Shown: positions 1-8,842 of the stretch, piece by piece
Layout of the letters: every line of letters starts with the position of its first letter
How positions within the stretch are numbered: the stretch's first letter is position 1
Program-made: the position numbers and the translations under genes
Notes under the pieces: model-generated
The model's input: only the letters and a program-made list of their open reading frames with translations
What the model was told of the DNA's origin: nothing
Databases searched by the model: none
DNA from: Hymenobacter busanensis
GTDB taxonomy: Bacteria; Bacteroidota; Bacteroidia; Cytophagales; Hymenobacteraceae
NCBI RefSeq assembly: GCF_008727865.1
Contig: NZ_VTWU01000001.1
Span: forward strand, 868,001-932,000
Length of the DNA: 64,000 nucleotides
Reading direction: 5' to 3'

Positions 1-1
1 G

Positions 2-184
2 GAAATGCGCTACTGGCACGCCATCACGCTGGCCAACAAAGGGCAGGTGGCCGAAGCCAAAAAGCTGCTGCTGCCCATTTTTAAGCAGGAGCCCAACTGG
101 CGCACCCTCACCGAGCGCCTGCCCAAAGTAGGGCTGCTCACGGTGAGCGAAGCCGAGCTAAAGCAGATTTTAGCCCTGAAATGA
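2..184 (+). CDS. C-terminal fragment of a probable DUF1028 protein (5' end outside window)
   Basis: Only the last 60 codons are present, ending at TGA 182-184. The segment begins EMRYWHAITLANKG and runs through an alternating helical stretch to NWRTLTERLP and VGLL. This matches, from memory, the C-terminal putative peptidoglycan-binding extension that follows the Ntn-hydrolase-like DUF1028 domain in many bacteria. The catalytic or main domain would lie upstream and cannot be seen. The family has no firmly established function. The pattern could instead be a generic TPR-like tail, so the assignment is tentative. The next gene starts 59 nt downstream on the same strand. Confidence 0.55.
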   Translation, partial: EMRYWHAITLANKGQVAEAKKLLLPIFKQEPNWRTLTERLPKVGLLTVSEAELKQILALK

Positions 185-243
185 TGCAGCTTTAGCAGCC
201 CGCAACCGTCTTCATTCCTCGTTTTTCGCTGATTCTCCTGCCT

Positions 244-786
244 ATGTTCCTGCTGTTTCGTGGTTTGCTGTTGCTGCTGACGTTGTGGCTGAGCGGCTGC
301 TCGTCTACCAAACCGGCCGGCTCGGCCGCTTCCACTATTGTATACCTGGTGCGCCACGGCGAAAAAGACACGGCCCTCGACCCCAAAGACCCGCCGCTGA
401 CGGCTGCCGGCGCGCAGCGTGCCCTAGCCCTGCGCGACTCGCTGCAGCGCCGCCCTGTCACGGCCATTTTCTCCACCGATACCAAGCGCACCCGCGCCAC
501 GGTGCAGCCACTGGCCGAAGCCAAAAAGCTGGACGTGCAGACCTACGACGCCAAACCCGTGGGACTGGCGGCGCTGGCCAAGCAAATTCGGACGCTGCCC
601 CGCGGCAAAGCCGTGGTGGTAGTAGGCCACTCCAACACGGTGCTCGAAACCATCGAAGCCCTGGGGGCGCCGCGCCCGGTGCCCAGCATTGCCGATTCCG
701 AATTCAACTACCTGTTTGAGGTAACCATTCCGTCGAACGACCGGCCGGCCACGGCCCGGGCACTGCGCTACGGGGCTGCGCAATAA
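244..786 (+). CDS. Histidine phosphatase (phosphoglycerate mutase/SixA-like) lipoprotein
   Basis: The 180-residue product starts with a hydrophobic stretch and a lipobox (LSGC, Cys19), so it is probably lipid-anchored in the periplasm. The phosphatase domain begins directly after it. The RHG signature is at residues 37-39 (LVRHGEK) and supplies the His38 that would be phosphorylated. An Arg in KRTRATVQPL (about Arg84) and the second catalytic His129 in VVGHSN complete the phosphate pocket. At this length it is a minimal histidine phosphatase, closer in size to SixA than to metabolic mutases. The substrate cannot be read from sequence. The ATG at 244 is chosen because it opens the signal peptide. 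Confidence 0.88.
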   Translation: MFLLFRGLLLLLTLWLSGCSSTKPAGSAASTIVYLVRHGEKDTALDPKDPPLTAAGAQRALALRDSLQRRPVTAIFSTDTKRTRATVQPLAEAKKLDVQTYDAKPVGLAALAKQIRTLPRGKAVVVVGHSNTVLETIEALGAPRPVPSIADSEFNYLFEVTIPSNDRPATARALRYGAAQ

Positions 787-808
787 TTTCGGCGCGCCCG
801 TAGCGGTG

Positions 809-816
809 TAGCTTTG
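809..816 (+). promoter_or_regulatory. Putative -7 box TAGCTTTG
   Basis: Exact match to the Bacteroidota -7 consensus TAnnTTTG, 66 nt before the ATG of the M28 peptidase. A TTTC lies about 19 nt upstream as a possible -33 element. Confidence 0.5.
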
Positions 817-882
817 CGGCCATTCGTTTTCTGCTCATTCCTTGATAGTCGCCAACTACCAAGCTGCTATTTCTCCTTTCCC

Positions 883-2274
883 ATGCTCCACCGCTTCCTC
901 GTGGCCGGCTCCTTCGCGCTTGGCCTAACGTCTTTTTCGGCGCAGGCCCAAACCACTGCCGACGCCAAAACCGACTCCGTCAACATCCGCAAAATCTACG
1001 ACGAGGCGCTGCTGCACGGCCAGAGCTACGACAACCTGCGCACCCTTTGCACCACCATCGGCGCGCGCCTGAGCGGTTCGCCGCAGGCCGAGCAGGCCGT
1101 GCAATGGGGCAAGCAGACGATGGAAAAGCTCGGCTTCGACCGCGTGTACCTGCAGGAGGTGATAGTGCCGCATTGGGTGCGCGGGGCCAAGGAAAAGGCC
1201 GAAGTGAAATCGAAAAAGCTGGGCAAGACGCCCAAAATCAACCTGTGCGCTCTGGGCGGCTCGGTGGGCGGCAATGCCAAGGCCGGCGTGGTGGAAGTGC
1301 GCAGCTGGGACGAACTGGCCAAGCTGCCCGATGCGCAGGTAAAAGGCAAATTCGTGTTCTTCAACCGCCCTTTCGACGACAAGCTCATTGAGCCCGGCGC
1401 GGCCTACGGCGGGGCCGTGGACCAGCGCGGCCGCGGGGCCATTGAAGCGGCCAAACGCGGGGCCGTGGGCGCCCTGGTGCGCTCCATGACCAGCGCCCAC
1501 GACGACTTTCCGCACACCGGCGCCATGCGCTACGACGAAAAGGTGCCCAAAGTGCCCGCCGCCGCGCTCAGCACCAATTCCGCAGACTGGCTGAGCCAGG
1601 CCCTGAAAGCCGACCCCAACCTGGAGTTTGAGCTGGAAATGAGCTGCCAGACCCTGCCCGAGGTGAAATCCTACAACGTGGTGGGCGAAATCAAAGGCAC
1701 AAAGCGCCCCGATGAAATCATTGTGGTGGGCGGCCACCTCGACTCCTGGGACTTGGCCCAGGGCGCGCACGACGACGGCACGGGCTGCGTACAAAGTATT
1801 GAGGCGCTGCGGCTGCTGCTGGCCTCGGGCTTGCGGCCCGAGCGCACCGTGCGGGCCGTGCTGTTCATGAACGAAGAAAACGGCAACCGCGGCGGCACCA
1901 AGTACGCCGAGCTGGCCAAAGCCGCCGGCGAAAAGCACCTGGCCGCCATCGAGTCGGACGGCGGTGGGTTTACGCCGCGGGGCTTTGGGGTAGAAGCGGC
2001 CCAGCCCGCCACCGTGGCGCGGGTGCAGCAGTGGGCGCCGCTGCTGGCGCCCTACCACGCCCAGGAAATTGGCCCCGGCCACGGCGGCACCGACATCGGT
2101 CCGCTGAAAGACCAGGTGAAAGCCCTCATCGGCTACGACTGCGACTCCCAGCGCTACTTCGACCTTCACCACACCGCCGCCGATACCTTCGACAAAGTGC
2201 ACCGGCGCGAGCTGGAACTGGGCGGCGCGGGCATGGCGTCGCTCATTTACTTGCTGAGCAAGTACGGGCTGTAG
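883..2274 (+). CDS. M28 family zinc metallopeptidase, exported (carboxypeptidase Q-like)
   Basis: The 463-residue exported peptidase is predicted to trim peptides in the periplasm or outside the cell. The ATG at 883 gives a clean signal peptide ending near QAQ-T at residues 19-24; the reading frame stays open upstream but that extension is not signal-like. A protease-associated-type region spans roughly residues 120-250. The M28 co-catalytic metal site follows in order: His285 and Asp287 (GGHLDSWD), Asp297/298 (HDDGTG), the Glu pair 331-332 (NEENG), Asp359 (ESDGGG) and a His near 429-430 (LHHTAADT). Length and order resemble the carboxypeptidase Q (PGCP) subfamily. Its peptide preference is unknown. 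It sits between two unrelated genes on the same strand. Confidence 0.92.
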   Translation: MLHRFLVAGSFALGLTSFSAQAQTTADAKTDSVNIRKIYDEALLHGQSYDNLRTLCTTIGARLSGSPQAEQAVQWGKQTMEKLGFDRVYLQEVIVPHWVRGAKEKAEVKSKKLGKTPKINLCALGGSVGGNAKAGVVEVRSWDELAKLPDAQVKGKFVFFNRPFDDKLIEPGAAYGGAVDQRGRGAIEAAKRGAVGALVRSMTSAHDDFPHTGAMRYDEKVPKVPAAALSTNSADWLSQALKADPNLEFELEMSCQTLPEVKSYNVVGEIKGTKRPDEIIVVGGHLDSWDLAQGAHDDGTGCVQSIEALRLLLASGLRPERTVRAVLFMNEENGNRGGTKYAELAKAAGEKHLAAIESDGGGFTPRGFGVEAAQPATVARVQQWAPLLAPYHAQEIGPGHGGTDIGPLKDQVKALIGYDCDSQRYFDLHHTAADTFDKVHRRELELGGAGMASLIYLLSKYGL

Positions 2275-2312
2275 GCGCTGCCGTAACCCCAGAGCCGGCG
2301 GAATGCGTTGGA

Positions 2313-2903
2313 ATGGCTGTGAATTCCGCAGTCGAACCCCCACGTATTCCGCCGGCTTTGTATTTGGTAGCGGTGCTGCCGCCCGAGCCCGTGTTTTCGC
2401 AGGTCTGGGCGCTCAAGCAGGAGGTCCAGCAGCGCACCGGCTCCCGCAACGCCGTGCGCCTGCCGCCGCATATCACCCTCATTCCGCCGTTTCGGGAAGT
2501 GCCCGCCGCGTTCGAGCCGCGCGCCGTGCCGGCCTTGGCAGCGTTTGCAGCTGCGCAAGGGCCATTCGAAGTGGCACTGGACGATTTTGCCTGGTTCGGC
2601 AACCGCACGTTGTTCGTGCACGTCAGCCAGCCCGAGGCTATCCAGGCTTTTCAGGCGGGTCTCTCTGCGTTTTGCGCGAGCCAGCTGCCCGAAATTCCCC
2701 GCGAAAAGCGGCCTTTCACGCCCCACATGACCCTGGCCACGCGCGACCTACCGCCAGCCCTAGTGCCCGCCCTGCGCGACGACTTTGCGCAGCGTCACTT
2801 CTCGGCCGCCTTTGCCGTGCACAGCTTCGTGCTCTTTCGTCACAACGGCCACCAGTGGGCGCCGGTGCAGGAATTTCAATTAGGCCATCAACCCATTATC
2901 TAA
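2313..2903 (+). CDS. 2'-5' RNA ligase-like 2H phosphoesterase
   Basis: The 196-residue protein has the two HxT motifs that define the 2H phosphoesterase fold: PPHITLIPPF (His53, Thr55) and TPHMTLATRD (His138, Thr140). Their spacing of about 85 residues is normal for the family. Members hydrolyse or form 2',5' or cyclic phosphodiester bonds in RNA or small nucleotides; the substrate here is unknown. The frame is open far upstream, but that part overlaps the M28 gene, so the ATG at 2313, 38 nt after the M28 stop, is used. No signal peptide is seen, so it is probably cytoplasmic. A strong terminator follows the stop immediately. Confidence 0.87.
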   Translation: MAVNSAVEPPRIPPALYLVAVLPPEPVFSQVWALKQEVQQRTGSRNAVRLPPHITLIPPFREVPAAFEPRAVPALAAFAAAQGPFEVALDDFAWFGNRTLFVHVSQPEAIQAFQAGLSAFCASQLPEIPREKRPFTPHMTLATRDLPPALVPALRDDFAQRHFSAAFAVHSFVLFRHNGHQWAPVQEFQLGHQPII

Positions 2904-2907
2904 CAAC

Positions 2908-2944
2908 GAAAAAGCCCCGCTACAACGCATAGCGGGGCTTTTTC
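2908..2944. terminator. Bidirectional hairpin terminator
   Basis: Stem GCCCCGCT/AGCGGGGC with a 9-nt loop, flanked by A5 on the left and T5 on the right. It lies between two convergent genes (stops at 2903 and 2962) and can serve both. Confidence 0.9.
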
Positions 2945-2961
2945 GCTGGGTCGCTGCCGTG

Positions 2962-3792
2962 TTAGTTCTGCTCCAGAATCTGGAACAACTCGTCGAGCTT
3001 GGGCGTCAGGATAATTTCGGTGCGGCGGTTCATCTGCTTGTTGGCGGGCGTCGTGTTGGCCGCTACCGGCAGGGTTTCGCCGCGGCCCGACGGCGTTACT
3101 TGACTGGCCCCCAGGCCCGATTCGGTGAGGATGCGCGTGATTTCCGTGGCCCGCAGCACGCTCAGGTCCCAGTTGTCTTTCATGCCGGCCGTGCCTTTGG
3201 CAATGGGTACGTTGTCGGTGTGGCCTTCCACCAGCACACTCACATCCTGGTTGCCTTTCAGGGCCGTGGCCAGTTTTTTGAGGGCTTCCTGGCCTTTGGG
3301 GTCCACTTTGGTCGAGCCCGATTTGAAGAGGAGCTGTTCCGAGAGCGAAACGTAGACCTTTCCGTTTTTCAGGTTCACCTGCAGATCCTGGGCGTTAAAG
3401 CCCAGCAGGGCGTCGGCCACGCGCTGGCGCAGGGCTTTCACGGCGCGGTCCTTCTCGTCGAGCTTGTTCTGCAGGTCAGCCAAGCGCTGCTCCCGGTCCT
3501 TGAGGTTGGCCGAGAGCTGGGAGTTCTGCTGCTCAGCTCCGCTCAGGCTTTGGTTGAGCTGGTTTACCTGCTGGCTGCGCGACACCAAGCGCTGCCGCAG
3601 CTCTTCTTCAGAGCGGGCTTTGTCCTGCTCCAGGGCGGTTTTTTCTACCTGCAGCTGGTCGCGCGACTTGGCCGCGTCGTTGTACTGGTTTTGGAGGGCG
3701 GTGTATTTTTTCTGCGACACGCAGCCCGGCAACGTCGCCATGCCCAGCAGCAGCGCGGCGGCTGGCAAGGCACCAGAGAAGGGAAATTTCAT
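2962..3792 (-). CDS. OmpA family peptidoglycan-associated lipoprotein with coiled coil
   Basis: The 276-residue lipoprotein starts MKFPFSG and has a lipobox LPGC (Cys24). Residues about 30-130 form a long Gln/Lys/Leu-rich coiled coil. The C-terminal 120 residues are an OmpA/MotB domain: LFKSGSTKVDPKG, VLVEGHTDNVPI and the NRRTEIIL end, which normally bind meso-diaminopimelate in peptidoglycan. It should therefore tether the outer membrane to the wall, with the coiled coil spanning the periplasm. The start at 3792 is set by the signal peptide, although the frame is open a further 53 codons. It stands alone on the minus strand, convergent with the 2H phosphoesterase gene and divergent from the subtilase gene. 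Confidence 0.9.
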   Translation of the reverse strand: MKFPFSGALPAAALLLGMATLPGCVSQKKYTALQNQYNDAAKSRDQLQVEKTALEQDKARSEEELRQRLVSRSQQVNQLNQSLSGAEQQNSQLSANLKDREQRLADLQNKLDEKDRAVKALRQRVADALLGFNAQDLQVNLKNGKVYVSLSEQLLFKSGSTKVDPKGQEALKKLATALKGNQDVSVLVEGHTDNVPIAKGTAGMKDNWDLSVLRATEITRILTESGLGASQVTPSGRGETLPVAANTTPANKQMNRRTEIILTPKLDELFQILEQN

Positions 3793-3962
3793 GACTGATA
3801 AGGTGTGGTGAGACTTGCAACGCATTGCCGGGGGTACGACGAGGCGGGAAGCGGAGTTGTCGGGCTTGCGTTTTGCGCCCCCGAAATCGGCCCGGGCGTT
3901 GCATCCTCTGGCAAGCCGGCGTACCTTGTACGGCTTCTTCCTCCGCCGCATTTCCTTACCGT

Positions 3963-5741
3963 GTGATTCGACTTTTACTCCACTGGAGCTGTGTGGGCTT
4001 GCTGGGCTTGGGTAGTCTACCGGCCCCGGCCCGGCCGTTGCCCGGCCGCGCGCCGGCGCCCGAGCCGTGCTGGGTAGTGCTGCGCAACAAAGCCGGCGTG
4101 CGGTTCGACCCGGCTACCTACTTCAGCCCCCAGGCCCAGGCCCGCCGGCAGCGGCAGTACCTGCCGCCCGCCGACAGCTCCGACTTCCCGCTGCGCGCCG
4201 ATTTGCTGGCCGAAGTGCAGGCCCACACCGACACTGTGCTTTTCGCCAGCCGTTGGTTCAATGCCGTGGCCTGCCGTGCTACGCCCGCCCAGCAAGCCGC
4301 CCTGCGCAGTTTGCCCGGCGTGCGGCGCGTTGAGGCGCTGGCTACCGCGCCGCTGCTGCCCGCTCGCTACTCCAAAGCCCCCAGCCGGGAGTCTCTGGGT
4401 CTGACGGCTGAGGAACGGCAACTGGCCCGGCGGCAGGTAAGCAGCCTGGGCGCCGATGCGCTGCGCCAGGCGGGCCTTGGCGGCCGCGGGCTGCGCATTG
4501 CCGTGCTCGACGTGGGCTTCGACGGCACCGATCAGCACCCCGCGTTTGCGCAGCTGCGCGCCCGGCACGGTATTGTCGCCACCCGTGACTTCGTGCGCCA
4601 GCGCGACGACGTATACCAGGGCGGCGCCCACGGCACGGAGGTGTTGTCGTGCCTGGCCGGCGTGCTGCCGGGCGGGCAGGCTTTGGGACTGGCTTCCGAG
4701 GCCGAGTACCTGCTGGCCCGAACCGAACGCCTGCACCGGGAGCTGTTTGCCGAAGAAATAGCCTGGCTGGCCGCTGCCGAGTGGGCCGACCGCCTTGGCG
4801 CCGATATCATCAACTCCTCGCTCGGCTACACCGACCGCCGTTACTTCCGCGAGCAGATGAACGGCCGCACCAGCCTGGTGGCCCGCGCCGCCAACTTGGC
4901 GGCCCGCAAAGGCATGCTGGTGGTGTGCGCCGCCGGCAACGACGGCGACGACCCGCGCTGGCGCCTCATCGGCACGCCCGCCGATGCCGACTCGGCCCTG
5001 GCGGTGGGCGGCCTCGACCCCGACACCTTCCTGGCCACCGATTTCAGTTCGTGCGGGCCGGCCGCCGGCGGCCGGCGCAAACCCAACCTGTCGGCTTTTG
5101 GGGTGGTGGTAGCGGCCAAGCCCGGCGGGGAATACGAGCGCACCGAAGGCACTTCCTTTGCCAGTCCGCTGCTGGCGGGGCTGGCCGCCTGCGTATGGCA
5201 GCAGCAGCGCGGGCTGACGGCCATGCAGCTGTTTCGGAAGCTGGAAGGGGCGGGGGGGCTGTACCCGTATTTCGACTACGCCCACGGCTACGGCTTGCCA
5301 TCCGCCGAGCGGCTGTTGCATACGCCCGTAGCGGCAGCCCCAAGTTTCGATTTCCAACCAACTGCCGAGGCCGTGCAGGTAGTGGTGCGCCCCGAGGCTA
5401 CAGCTCGTTTTGCCAGCCCGCTGCCGCTGTTCGCCGATTCTGTCGTAGTCGTGGACATGGCGCAAACCTCGGGCACGGCCGACCGCGCCCCCGACCCGCT
5501 CGGCCGTGAGGAGGGCGCCGCCCGCCGCTCCGGCGCCGATAATTCACCCGAGCCACTGCCCAACCCGGCCGAACTCTACTGCTACTGGCAGATAGCCGAC
5601 AGCTACGGCCGGCTGCGCCGCTACCAGGTGCTGCAAGTCAACCAGCGCAATGTGCTGCGGGTGCCGCTCAGCAGCCTGGGCCCTGGTGACGTGCTGCGGG
5701 TTCACCTGGCCGGCTACACCGCTGAATTCATGAAGCCCTGA
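3963..5741 (+). CDS. S8 (subtilisin-like) serine peptidase, exported
   Basis: The 592-residue exported subtilase uses a GTG start at 3963, the codon that opens a good signal peptide (VIRLLLHWSC, about 24 residues). Residues 35-160 look like an inhibitory propeptide. The catalytic triad is intact: Asp183 (AVLDVGFDG), His223 (GAHGTEV) and Ser398 (GTSFASPLLAG), with the oxyanion Asn326 in AAGNDG. The last 60 residues form a small beta-rich domain with a pattern (YGRLRRYQ, then SSLGPGDVLRVHL) that loosely resembles a T9SS type A sorting domain; that reading is inference. The stop codon overlaps the next start (TGATG at 5739-5743), so the two genes should be translationally coupled. Confidence 0.9.
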   Translation: MIRLLLHWSCVGLLGLGSLPAPARPLPGRAPAPEPCWVVLRNKAGVRFDPATYFSPQAQARRQRQYLPPADSSDFPLRADLLAEVQAHTDTVLFASRWFNAVACRATPAQQAALRSLPGVRRVEALATAPLLPARYSKAPSRESLGLTAEERQLARRQVSSLGADALRQAGLGGRGLRIAVLDVGFDGTDQHPAFAQLRARHGIVATRDFVRQRDDVYQGGAHGTEVLSCLAGVLPGGQALGLASEAEYLLARTERLHRELFAEEIAWLAAAEWADRLGADIINSSLGYTDRRYFREQMNGRTSLVARAANLAARKGMLVVCAAGNDGDDPRWRLIGTPADADSALAVGGLDPDTFLATDFSSCGPAAGGRRKPNLSAFGVVVAAKPGGEYERTEGTSFASPLLAGLAACVWQQQRGLTAMQLFRKLEGAGGLYPYFDYAHGYGLPSAERLLHTPVAAAPSFDFQPTAEAVQVVVRPEATARFASPLPLFADSVVVVDMAQTSGTADRAPDPLGREEGAARRSGADNSPEPLPNPAELYCYWQIADSYGRLRRYQVLQVNQRNVLRVPLSSLGPGDVLRVHLAGYTAEFMKP

Positions 5742-6460
5742 TGCCGACTTATTCCGCTGGATTACTCCTGGGCCTCGGCCTGCAGCTGGCCGTGCCCGCG
5801 GCCGCCCAAACCGTGTTGCTCGACGGCGACGTGGCCGCCGATACCGCCCAGCAAACCTTCGGGCCCAACCGCCGCTTGTACCGCCACCTGTTTGGGGGCT
5901 ACGCCGTGGTAGCCGGGCCCGATGCGCCGGGGGCCGAACTGCGGGGGCTGGCCTCCAACGAGCTGACCCTAGGCCTGCGCCACAAACTGCGGCTGAGCCA
6001 AACCCTGGCAGTGGGCGCCGACCTGCGCTACCTCCGCCAAACCTACGCCCTCAGCCAAAACCCGCAGAAAGCGGTGCCCTCTTCGGCGCTGCACCACCGG
6101 GAGTCGTTGGTGGTGCAGCGGGCCGATGCCGAGCTGTGGCTGCGCCTGAATGCCGGCCGCCGCGGCAACGCCATCGGCCACTACTTCGACGTAGCGGGTT
6201 GGAGCGGCTGGGTGGCGGGCACTGCGCACCATACCGAAGACAAGCCTGCCGGGGCAGCACCGGCCCGGCGCGTGCTTACTGCGGCCCACGGCCTGAATTA
6301 CATGCGGCGCTGGGCCTACGGCGCCGGCGCCCGGGTGGGCTCGGGCCGCTACGCCCTGCAAGCTCGTTACCGCTTTTCCGACCTCTTTCTGCCCACCGAA
6401 ACTACCAAGTTTCCCGAACTGCCCCGCTGGACGGCGGGAATAGAAATCGGGCTTTTTTAG
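5741..6460 (+). CDS. Outer-membrane beta-barrel-like protein coupled to the subtilase
   Basis: The 239-residue product has a signal peptide cut near AAAQ-TV (about residue 23), then alternating hydrophobic/polar strands rich in Leu, Arg and aromatic residues, ending in a terminal Phe. That is the usual final-strand signal of an outer-membrane barrel. I do not recognise a named family. Its ATG shares one base with the stop of the S8 peptidase (TGATG), which implies coupled, roughly stoichiometric translation. A role as membrane partner, exporter or substrate of the protease is suggested by this overlap alone. No second copy or other partner gene is visible nearby. Confidence 0.6.
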   Translation: MPTYSAGLLLGLGLQLAVPAAAQTVLLDGDVAADTAQQTFGPNRRLYRHLFGGYAVVAGPDAPGAELRGLASNELTLGLRHKLRLSQTLAVGADLRYLRQTYALSQNPQKAVPSSALHHRESLVVQRADAELWLRLNAGRRGNAIGHYFDVAGWSGWVAGTAHHTEDKPAGAAPARRVLTAAHGLNYMRRWAYGAGARVGSGRYALQARYRFSDLFLPTETTKFPELPRWTAGIEIGLF

Positions 6461-6617
6461 CTGCTGCCGGCCCGGCATTGTGCAACCGCCCCGCCGCCGC
6501 TACGTACGGCCAAACAGAAGTCCTTTGGTATGAAATTAGCGGCCCTTTGCCGCCCGGGCGTTCTGCCCGGCGTTTCGTAGCTCCGCCGCTCCTGGACTGT
6601 CGAACCTTCCCCTCCTT

Positions 6618-7223
6618 ATGAAAAAGCTGATTTTGCCTTTTGCCTTCGTTTCCTTGCTCATCCAGTCTTCGTGCGTCACCACCGACCGGGAAGTGGGAAA
6701 TTCCTCTAACGCCGACAAGCTCTTCACGCCCAAACCCGAAGCCAGCCGCAGCCGCATGACCAGCAACACCGTGCTGCGCACCGTTCAGGCCCAGCACGCG
6801 TTTTCCGATACCCGCTCGAAAGACAATTTTGTACTGCTGCTGCAGGGCACCAAGGTTTCCGAGGCCAACGCCCGCTTCCTGATTATTTCGGCCAAAGGCG
6901 ACACGCTCCGCAACGAGGTAATGCCCGCTTCGGCCCTCATCGATGAGCGCGACTTGCAGAACGACCCGCAGGCCAGCAGCGTGCGGGCCCGCGAAATTGC
7001 CATTCTGCAGGGCATGAACAAGTTTTTTGCCCCCGATAAGTTCACCTCGCCCGCCATTGAAAAAAAGGCTACTAATGCCCCCGAGGGCAGCGACCCGGAA
7101 GGCTGGAACGCCGTGCGCGCCGACAACCGCGCCGTAGGTTTCGACTACACCGACGCCTCGGGCCGCGAGAAACGCATTGCCTTTGCCAAAAAGCTCAACA
7201 AAGCCGTAGTGGTAGCTGAGTAA
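6618..7223 (+). CDS. Hypothetical lipoprotein
   Basis: The 201-residue protein starts MKKLILPFAFVSLLIQSSC, a lipoprotein signal with the modified Cys at 19, so it should be anchored to a membrane facing the periplasm. The mature part is soluble, charged and rich in Lys, Asp and Ala, with no domain I recognise. The lower-GC start codons (ATGAAAAAGC) fit the common pattern for exported proteins here. A 157-nt gap separates it from the barrel gene upstream and holds no clear site. A strong hairpin follows 19 nt after the stop. Function unknown. Confidence 0.75.
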   Translation: MKKLILPFAFVSLLIQSSCVTTDREVGNSSNADKLFTPKPEASRSRMTSNTVLRTVQAQHAFSDTRSKDNFVLLLQGTKVSEANARFLIISAKGDTLRNEVMPASALIDERDLQNDPQASSVRAREIAILQGMNKFFAPDKFTSPAIEKKATNAPEGSDPEGWNAVRADNRAVGFDYTDASGREKRIAFAKKLNKAVVVAE

Positions 7224-7242
7224 GCTTAGCCCGCTAACGCCG

Positions 7243-7285
7243 AACGGCCCGTTCCACCCAAGTTGTGGAACGGGCCGTTGTTGTT
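7243..7285. terminator. Hairpin terminator, 15-bp perfect stem
   Basis: Arms 7243-7257 and 7265-7279 pair perfectly (AACGGCCCGTTCCAC) around a 7-nt loop. A weak T-rich tail follows (GTTGTTTA). It sits between convergent genes. Confidence 0.8.
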
Positions 7286-7331
7286 TACGGCCACTCGAAC
7301 GCCGTTTCAAGAGCAGATATAGCGTCTTCGC

Positions 7332-8693
7332 TTACGTCGTAGGCCGAACCCAACCAACTTGCCCGCTGGTGCTGCGCACCAGTCGGTAGCCACTCCACTC
7401 GCCCAGCACAGCCACGCGGGAGCGGGCCGGCAAGGTGTCGAGCGGGGCGGCGGTGGGAGCAGGGTGACTCAGCAAATCGGCGGGAGTGGCCACGGCTTCG
7501 CGGCGCAACGCCTCGGGCGAAGTGGCGCGGGCCGGCACGTAGCCCAGCTGGCCCGAGGGCGCCTGCACCCGCAGCCAGTCGGCGGTGGCGCCCACTACCA
7601 GCAGCGGTGTGTGCTTGGGCAGTGTGTTGCTCGTTTTCTGGTTTTTTGGCGCGCTGGGAGCAGGCCAAAGCGCGGTTTGACTCCCCGTCAGGCGCACCCA
7701 CTGCCCGAGTCGTTCGGGCGCGGTGTGAGGTGCTGGCGGAACCGCATCGGCGCGGCGTACGAAGGGAAACGGGTCGACGGCACCCTGCCCGCCACGATAC
7801 ACGCCGAAGTGCAGGTGCGGCGGGGTCGTGCGGGCGTTGCCGGTGTTGCCCACCAGCCCCAGCGTATCGCCGATGCGCACCACCTGCCCCGCCTGCACCA
7901 GCTGTTGATCCAAGTGAGCGTAGTAGAGGTGCTGGCCGTGGGCGGCATCGGCCAGCCACACCACACGGCCCCCGCGTGGGGTTTCGTTGACGCGGGTAAT
8001 CATGCCGGGCGCTGCGGCTACCACGGGCGTGCCGCGCTTGGCAAAAATATCGATGCCCTCGTGGCGGCGGGTGCCGTTGTCGCGGTCGGCTCCCCAAAAC
8101 GAACCAGCAGCGGCGTCGCTTTTGCCCTGCACCGGAAAGGCCAACGACGGCCCGCGCAGAATGCGCACCGTGAAGCGGCCGGCGCGCAGCAGCTCGGGCT
8201 GCACGCGCAGCAAGTGCTGCCGGTCGTCCGGGGCTTCGTAGCTGAAGGTGCGGCTGGCGGTATCGGCCGAAGCCACGGGGCGGAGCCGGTTGTCGGTCGG
8301 GCTTAGTTCAAACGCATCGAGAAATACGCGCACGTCGGCGGTGGCCGGCTCCACGGTGAGGCTGATGGTAATTTGTTCCCCCGTGCGGACGGCGTAGCGG
8401 TAGGATGCCGCAAAAGCCTGATCGGCGCGAAAAATGCCGGTTTCGCGGAACGGCAGCGTTACCACCAGCGAGTCTTGCAGGGCGCGGTCGGCGGCGGTGA
8501 GCCAGTCGCGGCCCAGCGCGGTTTGGTCGAGGCCGGCCTGGCGGAGCTGGCGGGCGTAGGCGTCGTGGGGCGTGCGGGGCTGGCTGAAAATGCCCTGGAG
8601 CGTCTGTTGCTTGCCGCAGGAAATCAGCAGCGGAAGGACTAGCAGGATATAGAAAAGCCGGCCCAGGGGTCGGCGCGTAGTCGGTTGGTACAT
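7332..8693 (-). CDS. M23 family (LytM-type) metallopeptidase lipoprotein with two SH3-like domains
   Basis: The 453-residue cell-wall endopeptidase has a lipobox LISC (Cys26). After a beta-rich region at about 30-190, the M23 zinc site is complete: His211 and Asp215 (RRHEGIDIF), His260 (YYAHLDQ) and His293/His295 (PHLHFGVY). Two bacterial SH3-like modules follow at about residues 365-405 and 415-450 (DWLRVQAPSG, GYRLVRSTSG), which usually bind peptidoglycan. It is predicted to cleave stem-peptide cross-links while anchored to a membrane. All metal ligands are present, so it should be active and not a degenerate NlpD/EnvC-type activator. It is transcribed divergently from the HTH gene at 8843. 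Confidence 0.92.
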   Translation of the reverse strand: MYQPTTRRPLGRLFYILLVLPLLISCGKQQTLQGIFSQPRTPHDAYARQLRQAGLDQTALGRDWLTAADRALQDSLVVTLPFRETGIFRADQAFAASYRYAVRTGEQITISLTVEPATADVRVFLDAFELSPTDNRLRPVASADTASRTFSYEAPDDRQHLLRVQPELLRAGRFTVRILRGPSLAFPVQGKSDAAAGSFWGADRDNGTRRHEGIDIFAKRGTPVVAAAPGMITRVNETPRGGRVVWLADAAHGQHLYYAHLDQQLVQAGQVVRIGDTLGLVGNTGNARTTPPHLHFGVYRGGQGAVDPFPFVRRADAVPPAPHTAPERLGQWVRLTGSQTALWPAPSAPKNQKTSNTLPKHTPLLVVGATADWLRVQAPSGQLGYVPARATSPEALRREAVATPADLLSHPAPTAAPLDTLPARSRVAVLGEWSGYRLVRSTSGQVGWVRPTT

Positions 8694-8842
8694 ACTGCCT
8701 CAACACCGCCGCCCGGCGGCAGGTTCGCGCCGCACGACTTGGTTGCGGCCTTGTTTCTGCAAAGCGGTGGCTGTTTCTAAAGAAGGGTGCCAGTCGCAGA
8801 AGGACTATTATTGAGTGTTTATTGGGCCATTGTCGCCTTGCT

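Noticed and set aside
925-2343. Long minus-strand reading frame opposite the M28 gene
   Set aside because: It is the antisense shadow of a GC-rich gene: His/Gly/Val-rich with no motif and no start signal.
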